A DNA stretch of 64,000 nucleotides from CAYHVK01 sp964360255 (GTDB lineage Bacteria; Bdellovibrionota; Bdellovibrionia; Bdellovibrionales; UBA1609), in NCBI GenBank assembly GCA_964360255.1, contig CAYHVK010000010.1, positions 1-64,000 on the forward strand, in the 5' to 3' direction. The first letter of the stretch is position 1, and each line of letters starts with the position of its first letter. Under the pieces are notes generated by a model. It searched no databases, was not told the origin of the DNA, and worked only from the letters and a program-made list of their open reading frames with translations. This document shows positions 58,738-64,000 of this stretch, in pieces. Position numbers and translations under genes: made by a program.

Positions 58738-58766
58738 CATATAGCGCATTATGACGCGGTGGTCAA
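58738..58766 (-). promoter_or_regulatory. Promoter for the beta-barrel gene at 57642
   Basis: On the minus strand: TTGACC (complement of 58761-58766), 17-bp spacer, TATATG (complement of 58738-58743). It sits between the 24-codon gene and the barrel gene, with the -10 ending 7 nt before the GTG start. Confidence 0.6.
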
Positions 58767-58788
58767 TTTTTTAAAACAGTGTCTTCTT

Positions 58789-58863
58789 CTAGCTAGATAA
58801 AACATTCATCACGAAAAAGATCATAACTGAAAAAACAAACATAACTAACACTGGATTGACCAT
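58789..58863 (-). CDS. 24-residue membrane protein
   Basis: A very short gene: ATG, 23 further sense codons and TAG. The peptide begins MVNPVLVMFVFSVMIF and ends NVLSS: one hydrophobic helix with no charged residue. The long purine-rich Shine-Dalgarno AAGAGGGGGG (complement of 58868-58877) four bases before the ATG is the main evidence. It lies in the 223-bp gap between rimO and the barrel gene. It could be a small membrane regulator or a type-I-toxin-like peptide; no antisense RNA was identified. Confidence 0.55.
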   Translation of the reverse strand: MVNPVLVMFVFSVMIFFVMNVLSS

Positions 58864-58953
58864 GATTCCCCCCTCTTGGCCTATAAATAGGGTAGAGCTG
58901 GTTTTTAAAAAAACCAATAGAAAAAGCTACTTAGGGATTTTTAAACAGTAGAA

Positions 58954-60381
58954 CTAGACTCGCTCAACAATCTGTCCGACCAGATCATAATCATGACTTT
59001 GTGTGATTTCAACTTTCACAATGTCACCAACATTAGCGAATCCATCATTGATGTAAACAAGTCCATCAATCTCAGGGGCCTGTTGTGAGGTGCGACCTTT
59101 TAATAGAAGCTCTGTCTCATCGCTGTAACCTTCAACGATCACATCTAAAATCTGACCCACAAAAGCTTTGTGTTTTTTACGGCTGATTTTTTTCTGCGCG
59201 GCCATTAATTGCTGATAACGACGCTCTTTTGTTTCCTCATCAATCTGATTTGGGAGCGTAGCGCCCTTAGTGCCCTCTTCGATTGAGTATTTAAAACATC
59301 CCACGCGATCAAACTCTTGCTCTTTGATGAACTCAAGCATCTCTTGGAATTGCTCTTCTGTTTCACCCGGGAAGCCCACGATAAACTGCGTACGAATCAC
59401 AGCGTTTGGAATTTTCGCTCGAATACGATCTAGCGCCTCTTCAACTTCAGCGCGTGTCATCCGGCGATTCATGCTTTTCAACATTTCATTATTGATGTGC
59501 TGAAGTGGCATATCAAAATACTTAACAAGGTTTGGGCGTGATTGAATGAGATCAACCATTTCGTCGTCAATGCCATCTGGATATAAATAAAGAACGCGAA
59601 TCCACTGAGCGCCAGATTCATCCGCTAAAACTTTTAACAGCTCAACCGGTGATTCTTTCGCAGTCTTATCTGCCTTCTTTAAATCCCAACCGAAATCAGT
59701 GAAGTCGTGAGATACAACTAAAAGTTCTTTAACTCCGCCTGCGACCAAAAGCTTCGCTTCGCTTAAAATATTTTTTAAATTACGAGATTGTAAATTACCT
59801 CTGATAAGAGGAATCGCGCAGAAAGCGCAGCGCTTCTTGCAGCCTTCAGAGATTTTTAAATAGGCACGATGACCCGGCTGCGAGTTAATTCGTGGAGTTT
59901 TGCTCTCTTGCAAATACGTCGGAAGGTTAAAGAATGTTTTCTCTTTGCTTCCTTTTTCGCGCTTCTTTAAAATTTCGCCAATATTTTGAAATTCACCAGA
60001 GCCAATAAATAAATCAGCTTCTGGTAGACCATCAACTAATGAATCTTTATAGCGCTGAGTAAGACAGCCGGCCACAACAAGGTTCTTAAGCTTACCGCCC
60101 TCTTTGAGTTCAGACATTTCAAGAACTTTATCAATCGACTCTTGTTTAGCCGCATCGATGAAACCACATGTGTTCACAATGACAGTGTCAGCTTCATCAG
60201 CATTCTCAACGACACGATAACCTTGGGCCGAGAGCGCGCCGAGCATAATCTCTGTATCAACTAAATTTTTAGGGCAGCCCAACGAAACGAAATGCACTTT
60301 CTTCTCAGCCTTCGCAGTTGATTTCTTAAGTGCTTTCTTGGCCGTGGGCTTCTTTTCTAAACTCTCTATATTATCGAACAT
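58954..60381 (-). CDS. rimO: Ribosomal protein S12 methylthiotransferase RimO
   Basis: 475-aa radical SAM enzyme modifying an Asp of ribosomal protein S12. The N-terminal UPF0004 domain (VHFVSLGCPKNLVDTEIMLG, VNTCGFIDAAKQES and VVAGCLTQRY, with three Cys) binds one cluster. The radical-SAM CxxxCxxC is in KISEGCKKRCAFCAIPLIRG near residue 180. A C-terminal TRAM domain completes it. A Lys-rich extension of about 28 residues precedes the catalytic part. It lies 9 bp after lolA. Confidence 0.95.
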   Translation of the reverse strand: MFDNIESLEKKPTAKKALKKSTAKAEKKVHFVSLGCPKNLVDTEIMLGALSAQGYRVVENADEADTVIVNTCGFIDAAKQESIDKVLEMSELKEGGKLKNLVVAGCLTQRYKDSLVDGLPEADLFIGSGEFQNIGEILKKREKGSKEKTFFNLPTYLQESKTPRINSQPGHRAYLKISEGCKKRCAFCAIPLIRGNLQSRNLKNILSEAKLLVAGGVKELLVVSHDFTDFGWDLKKADKTAKESPVELLKVLADESGAQWIRVLYLYPDGIDDEMVDLIQSRPNLVKYFDMPLQHINNEMLKSMNRRMTRAEVEEALDRIRAKIPNAVIRTQFIVGFPGETEEQFQEMLEFIKEQEFDRVGCFKYSIEEGTKGATLPNQIDEETKERRYQQLMAAQKKISRKKHKAFVGQILDVIVEGYSDETELLLKGRTSQQAPEIDGLVYINDGFANVGDIVKVEITQSHDYDLVGQIVERV

Positions 60382-60390
60382 CCAAAAACC

Positions 60391-61068
60391 TTATTTGTAA
60401 ATTGTCACTTCAGCATCTTGAGGTGGCTTGTAATCAAAAATTTTCTTATCAAGACCGGCATTAAACTCTGTATTTGAAAAACGAAATGTCGTGCGATTAC
60501 CCAATTCATCTTCATATTGAGCGAGCTCAATGACTCCGCCTTTAATATTCACTTCGGCATAGAAATTTTGTAGGTCTTTCCATTTCTTGAGATCTTTAGG
60601 AGTTAAAGAAATCTTGCGAACGCCATTCGCAGTCGTGTCGCTTTTTACTTTGAACTCACTTAAAATTTTACTCTGACCGAAAATCAAAACAATTGGAGCC
60701 CGACTCTGGCGAGCCAAATCTTTGGCTATGATTTTCGTCACTTGAGTTTTATCCCCATCAACCACGCCACTTGTTTCAAGCCAAATCGCATCTTTATTCA
60801 TCACGATTAAAGATTTTTGTTCACCCAGCAGTTCTAATCGCATCGCTTGTTTTGAGTAAAACAGTCGGCCTTCGCTCTCTTTGGTTTCATCAAGCATAGA
60901 GAGAAAAACTTTTTTACTGACTTTGCTTTTTACCGATGAAGAAGAATTATATTTACCGATGGTTTTCTGCATAAAACACACCGCTGTACTTTGTGCGCTC
61001 GCTTGCGTGAGGCCAAACAACAGAATCACTAAATGAGTTATAAAAATTACAATGAGTCTCGATATCAT
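60391..61068 (-). CDS. lolA: Outer-membrane lipoprotein carrier LolA-like
   Basis: 225 aa with signal peptide (LIVIFITHLVILLFGLTQAS). The mature part has the LolA-type beta sheet: SEGRLFYSKQAMRLELLGEQ, SLIVMNKDAIWLET, KISLTPKDLKKW, then IELAQYEDELGNRTTFRFSN. It is predicted to ferry lipoproteins across the periplasm. Its start overlaps the comF stop by 4 bp. Confidence 0.82.
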   Translation of the reverse strand: MISRLIVIFITHLVILLFGLTQASAQSTAVCFMQKTIGKYNSSSSVKSKVSKKVFLSMLDETKESEGRLFYSKQAMRLELLGEQKSLIVMNKDAIWLETSGVVDGDKTQVTKIIAKDLARQSRAPIVLIFGQSKILSEFKVKSDTTANGVRKISLTPKDLKKWKDLQNFYAEVNIKGGVIELAQYEDELGNRTTFRFSNTEFNAGLDKKIFDYKPPQDAEVTIYK

Positions 61069-61718
61069 GCGTCAGAATTGATAGCAATTTTCACAAGATT
61101 CTGCAAGCGCGGACGAGACGCCAATGTCAAAACTGCAAAGTTTTTGGGCTTTCCCAGAGCCAGATAGGCTGCATTGGCCGTACTGCCGCTTACAATAAGA
61201 TCGTCTATAAAAAGCACCTGATGATGGGGCTGCAATAACTGGTCATTTTCAATGAGCAAACGCACCCTCTTTCTCTCTTCTAGATCTAAACCTTTTTGCT
61301 CTTCAACTGAGATTCTTCGCAGCAGTGGCCATACTTCTCCACCCAAAACTTTCGAAAGCTCTTCAGCAAAACTAGAGGCGTGATCAATCTCAAGAGTATT
61401 TCGTGCGGGAGCCGGCACGAACACCAGATTTTTCATATTTAAAAAATCAAAGTGGACAAGAAGTTTTCGGACCAGCGCACGCGCAAAAAAAGCGTGAATG
61501 TTAATTGTCCGTCCGCCTTTTTGACTGTGGACGATTCGTCCGGAACCTTCCGCGTCGTTGTTCCACGAAAGCAAACTGTAGGAAGTCCATTGTTGGCGTC
61601 TTTCTATCACTAAAGGTGTGCGCAGAATTTTACATTCACAGTCAGAACAAAACACTTTGGATGTTTTACTAACCCCCAGCTCTCCACAAGAAAAACAACA
61701 CCGAAAATAATTTTGCAT
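61065..61718 (-). CDS. comF: ComF-family phosphoribosyltransferase-like protein
   Basis: 217 aa. The N-terminal zinc-finger (CCFSCGELG and FCSDCECK) and the C-terminal PRPP-type motif VLFIDDLIVSGSTANAAY near residue 170 define the family. In other bacteria ComF is a DNA-uptake-associated protein. The ATG is preceded directly by AAGG and lies within a perfect inverted repeat (separate entry), so translation initiation may be controlled. The zinc finger starts at residue 7, so no later start is possible. Confidence 0.87.
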   Translation of the reverse strand: MQNYFRCCFSCGELGVSKTSKVFCSDCECKILRTPLVIERRQQWTSYSLLSWNNDAEGSGRIVHSQKGGRTINIHAFFARALVRKLLVHFDFLNMKNLVFVPAPARNTLEIDHASSFAEELSKVLGGEVWPLLRRISVEEQKGLDLEERKRVRLLIENDQLLQPHHQVLFIDDLIVSGSTANAAYLALGKPKNFAVLTLASRPRLQNLVKIAINSDA

Positions 61719-61740
61719 CCTTCACAAGGATGCAAAATTA
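61708..61740 (-). repeat. 15-bp perfect inverted repeat covering the comF start
   Basis: Bases 61708-61722 are the exact reverse complement of 61726-61740, with a 3-nt loop. On the minus strand the right arm contains the comF ATG (61716-61718) and is followed by TTTTCGG. It lies 15 bp after the rlmH stop. The hairpin could partly terminate transcripts from rlmH and would hide the comF start in the message. Confidence 0.85.
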
Positions 61741-61755
61741 GTTCCGGACGAAATT

Positions 61756-62229
61756 TCATTCGTTATGATACGGAAGGCCCTTCATAATTGTGAAGGCGCG
61801 ATAGATTTGCTCAAGAGCGACAATTTGAGCCAGGTGATGATTGAACGTTAAATCTGATAGCGACAGCGCTAACTTCGCTTTTTGTTTAATCTCGTCCGAG
61901 AAGCCGTACGGACCGCCGATCACTAGGCAAATTCGTGTTGGGGTCATTTCTATTTCTTTTTCTAGAAGTTTGGCAAATTCTACGGATGTCTTTTTCTTAC
62001 CACGCTCATCAAAGAGAATAAGCGTGTCACCCTTTTGCAAAGCCTTTAATAAAATTTCAGATTCCTTAGCTAATTTTTTGTTTCTATCTTCACGATCAAA
62101 TTGTGGAGACTTAAGGCTCACGCGATTAAAATCAATAAACGGCTTCAGCTTTTTAACATAGCCTTCAGCCGCTTCTTCTGCCCACTTTTCAGTTTTATTT
62201 TGAAAAACTAAGAGCGAGAGCTTTTTCAT
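61756..62229 (-). CDS. rlmH: 23S rRNA pseudouridine-1915 N3-methyltransferase RlmH
   Basis: 157-aa SPOUT methyltransferase, canonical length. The knot motifs TLILFDERGKKKTSVEFA, ICLVIGGPYGFSDEIK and the C-terminal HHLAQIVALEQIYRAFTI ending PYHNE are all intact. It starts 9 bp after the nadD-rsfS stop, matching the common nadD-rsfS-rlmH order. Confidence 0.97.
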   Translation of the reverse strand: MKKLSLLVFQNKTEKWAEEAAEGYVKKLKPFIDFNRVSLKSPQFDREDRNKKLAKESEILLKALQKGDTLILFDERGKKKTSVEFAKLLEKEIEMTPTRICLVIGGPYGFSDEIKQKAKLALSLSDLTFNHHLAQIVALEQIYRAFTIMKGLPYHNE

Positions 62230-62238
62230 GACTACAAA

Positions 62239-63597
62239 TTACTTAGAAAAAACTGGTGTTTTTGGTGGTGGCGGAGTCGTCATGTTTAGAACTTTTCCGC
62301 GGCGCCAGATCTCTTCAATGCGGTATTCATTACGGACGTATTCATAAAACACGTGAACCATCAATGAACCATAATCGAGAACAATCCAGCGGCCCTCTTG
62401 CATACCTTCGCTTGATTGTGGGTAAACACCGTAGCGGTCTTTTACCGAGCGGGTAATGTGCTCAGCTAACGCCTTTGCATGACGAGTGCTCGTACCTGAT
62501 GTGGCGATAGCGTATTCGGTCGGCTGCTCAAGCTCACTGACATCATAAGCTAAAATTGTAAGGCCGCCTTTTTCTTCAAGAAGATGAACGCAGAACTGGG
62601 TGAAGTCTTTGAACTCCCCAATTCTATTTTCAACTTCTTTATAAAGGCCTTCACTTTTTACGTAATCAACAACAACTGATGGAGTAAATGAACTGACGTT
62701 CTCGTTATTGCGAATTTTACGGCGAATTTGAGTCGCTGAAACATCAACATCATTAAGAGTGACGAAGAGAAGTTTACCGCCAGTGGCAAGTGAACCTCTT
62801 TGATTCTTGAAAGACTTAAGGATTTCGGCCAACCATTTTGGCATTTCTTTTTTGCTCGTAGGCAGAGTCATGCCTGGGCGAGTGGTCACAACTAGGTGAA
62901 CCATATTCAAAATTGAAATATAGTCCTTCCACTGATTGAAATTTTCGAGTTGGTCAGCGCCAATAGTTAAGTAAAACTCCGCATCTGGATTTTCTTTTGC
63001 AAATTCTTTAAGTGTATCGATTGTATAGCTGGTCCCACCGCGCTCAACTTCATTGGCTTTAACAGAAAAGATCGGCTCTTCATTTTCATTTTGATTGAGA
63101 ATCGGAAGCACCCGTCTTGTCATTTCGAGACGATGTTCTGCACTAGGGCCTTCTACTTTTTCACGCAGCGGATTTTTAGCCGTCGGAACGATAAACATTT
63201 TATGCAAACCAAGTTCTTTTTGTACAAGCTCAAGGCTATTTAAATGTCCGTAATGAATAGGGTTGAACGTTCCACCAAAAATACCGATTTTGATCGCTTT
63301 CTTTGGGAAGACAGTTGATTTAACCGTTGCCGTCACGGCTGTTGTTGTGACTTTTTTAGTCGTCGGCTTAGCGGCTACAACTTTCTTTGTTGTCGATTTT
63401 ACTGGTGTCGCTTTTTTAGCTGTGGTTTTAACCCTAGCTTTAGTCGCCGCTTTTGCAGATGATTTCTTTGCGGTTTTTTTGCTCAAAGATTTAGCTGCTT
63501 TTTTTGGAGTCGCTTTCTTCGCGACAGTTTTAGCTTTCGCTTTAACGGCCGTCTTCTTCGCAGTCTTAACAGATTTTTTAATCGATTTCTTCTTCAT
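62239..63597 (-). CDS. nadD: Fusion: histone-H1-like tail + NadD + RsfS
   Basis: 452 aa, three parts. Residues 1-~100 form a Lys/Ala/Thr-rich low-complexity tail with repeats of KKAT/KKAA type, like histone H1 or bacterial AlgP/HctB proteins. Residues ~101-310 are nicotinate-mononucleotide adenylyltransferase: GIFGGTFNPIHYGH (108-118 region), SYTIDTL and VSATQIRRKI with the ISST-like motif. Residues ~330-440 match the ribosome silencing factor RsfS (DUF143): FKDFTQFCVHLLEEKG, EGMQEGRWIVLDYGSLMVHV. nadD and rsfS are usually separate neighbouring genes. The start overlaps obgE by 20 bp. ATG 63597 is the only start giving the tail; a start near residue 97 has no ATG. Confidence 0.9.
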   Translation of the reverse strand: MKKKSIKKSVKTAKKTAVKAKAKTVAKKATPKKAAKSLSKKTAKKSSAKAATKARVKTTAKKATPVKSTTKKVVAAKPTTKKVTTTAVTATVKSTVFPKKAIKIGIFGGTFNPIHYGHLNSLELVQKELGLHKMFIVPTAKNPLREKVEGPSAEHRLEMTRRVLPILNQNENEEPIFSVKANEVERGGTSYTIDTLKEFAKENPDAEFYLTIGADQLENFNQWKDYISILNMVHLVVTTRPGMTLPTSKKEMPKWLAEILKSFKNQRGSLATGGKLLFVTLNDVDVSATQIRRKIRNNENVSSFTPSVVVDYVKSEGLYKEVENRIGEFKDFTQFCVHLLEEKGGLTILAYDVSELEQPTEYAIATSGTSTRHAKALAEHITRSVKDRYGVYPQSSEGMQEGRWIVLDYGSLMVHVFYEYVRNEYRIEEIWRRGKVLNMTTPPPPKTPVFSK

Positions 63598-64000
63598 GGA
63601 AAACCATTTCCCCCATTAAAAAGACGAGCTCTTTAACATTCTTTCCGGTTGCAGCTGAAATCGTCGCCACTTTCACTTTTTTCTTCTCGAATTTTTTAAC
63701 AAGTGCCGTGAGTTTTTTCGGATCGATAGCATCGATCTTATTGATCACAACTAATTGTTCACGTTTAGAAAGTGGTTTGAAGTCATCTTCATCTTCATGA
63801 GCTTCGTCGTATTTTTTAAGTTCAGTATTAATGTCAGTATAATCTTTCACTGGGTCGCGACCGCTGATTCCGCTGCCGTCGATTAAGTGAACAAAGAATC
63901 TTGTACGTTCAATGTGCTTTAAGAAGCGCGTGCCAAGACCCGCTCCTTTATGAGCGCCTTTGATAAGACCTGGCATATCGGCGACGATGAAGTTCGCATC
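63578..64000 (-). CDS. obgE: GTPase ObgE/CgtA, 5' part beyond window
   Basis: Ribosome-associated GTPase; the visible 140 codons run into the window end, so the true start lies outside. The visible part begins in the G domain, F-I-V-A-D-M-P-G-L-I-K-G-A-H-K-G-A-G-L-G (switch II), then FFVHLIDGSG, the NKID guanine motif in LVVINKIDAIDP, and SAATGKNVKEL. A typical ObgE has GTPase motif V-A-D-I-P-G-L-I-E-G-A. Its end is embedded 20 bp into the start of the nadD-rsfS gene; order obgE-nadD-rsfS-rlmH is common. Confidence 0.92.
   Translation of the reverse strand, partial: DANFIVADMPGLIKGAHKGAGLGTRFLKHIERTRFFVHLIDGSGISGRDPVKDYTDINTELKKYDEAHEDEDDFKPLSKREQLVVINKIDAIDPKKLTALVKKFEKKKVKVATISAATGKNVKELVFLMGEMVFHEEEID

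Noticed and set aside
63263..63619. Hydrophobic-looking plus-strand frame opposite nadD
   Set aside because: It is the complement of the Lys/Ala-rich tail repeats; no start signals.

Overview
The window is a continuous stretch of Gram-negative chromosome, about 45% GC, with one 10-N assembly gap at 5435-5444. No rRNA, tRNA, CRISPR array, phage or insertion sequence was recognised. The lineage looks like Bdellovibrionota (Bdellovibrio-like bacteria). The evidence is a lipobox ending in F-Q-N-C, many secreted and beta-barrel proteins, a MinD / J-domain-RodZ gene pair, a NadD-RsfS fusion, and the order rpsB-tsf-pyrH-frr-uppS-cdsA-rseP. This placement is inference from gene content, not a computed phylogeny.

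Layout. 1-5.3 kb: the 3' part of a class A penicillin-binding protein, translationally coupled to uvrA. 5.3-5.7 kb: a gap region that probably hides one long hairpin. 5.7-12.4 kb: a sigma-54 activator, an outer-membrane protein, a secreted nuclease, a degenerate activator-like protein and the amgK-murU peptidoglycan-recycling pair. 12.4-20.0 kb: accessory secreted proteins (a related pair, a trypsin-like protease, a Tad-like protein), an orphan antitoxin and a deoxyhypusine-synthase-like gene. 20.0-24.1 kb: a 1.9 kb cassette (MNT antitoxin, HEPN toxin fused to a lytic transglycosylase, small secreted protein) bounded by a perfect 54-bp direct repeat, then nagZ. 24.3-36.6 kb: TonB-like protein, a 42-codon basic protein, M23 endopeptidase, HD-GYP phosphodiesterase, eukaryotic-type AdoMet decarboxylase, lipoprotein, galU, priA and others. 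36.7-47.6 kb: housekeeping genes for translation and envelope. 48.4-54.7 kb, minus strand: mltG behind an arginine-succinyltransferase-type catabolic operon. 54.8-57.6 kb: BatE-like protein, bamD, a TPR protein and hpt. 57.6-64 kb, minus strand: beta-barrel protein, a 24-codon membrane protein, rimO, lolA, comF, rlmH, a histone-H1-tail-NadD-RsfS fusion and the end of obgE.

How the genes fit together. Cell-wall turnover is the recurring theme: PBP1A, AmgK, MurU, NagZ, PgeF, MltG, the M23 peptidase and the fused transglycosylase. Use of amino acids is suggested by the Ast-like operon, and unusual polyamine chemistry by the AdoMetDC-like and DHS-like proteins. Sigma-54 regulation appears as one intact activator, one activator that has lost its ATPase and sigma-contact motifs, and two good -24/-12 promoter matches.

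A recurring regulatory feature is that several genes that start a transcription unit have a -10-like element 6-8 nt before the ATG and no Shine-Dalgarno sequence. This suggests leaderless mRNAs. All functions were assigned by eye from motifs; no search was run.
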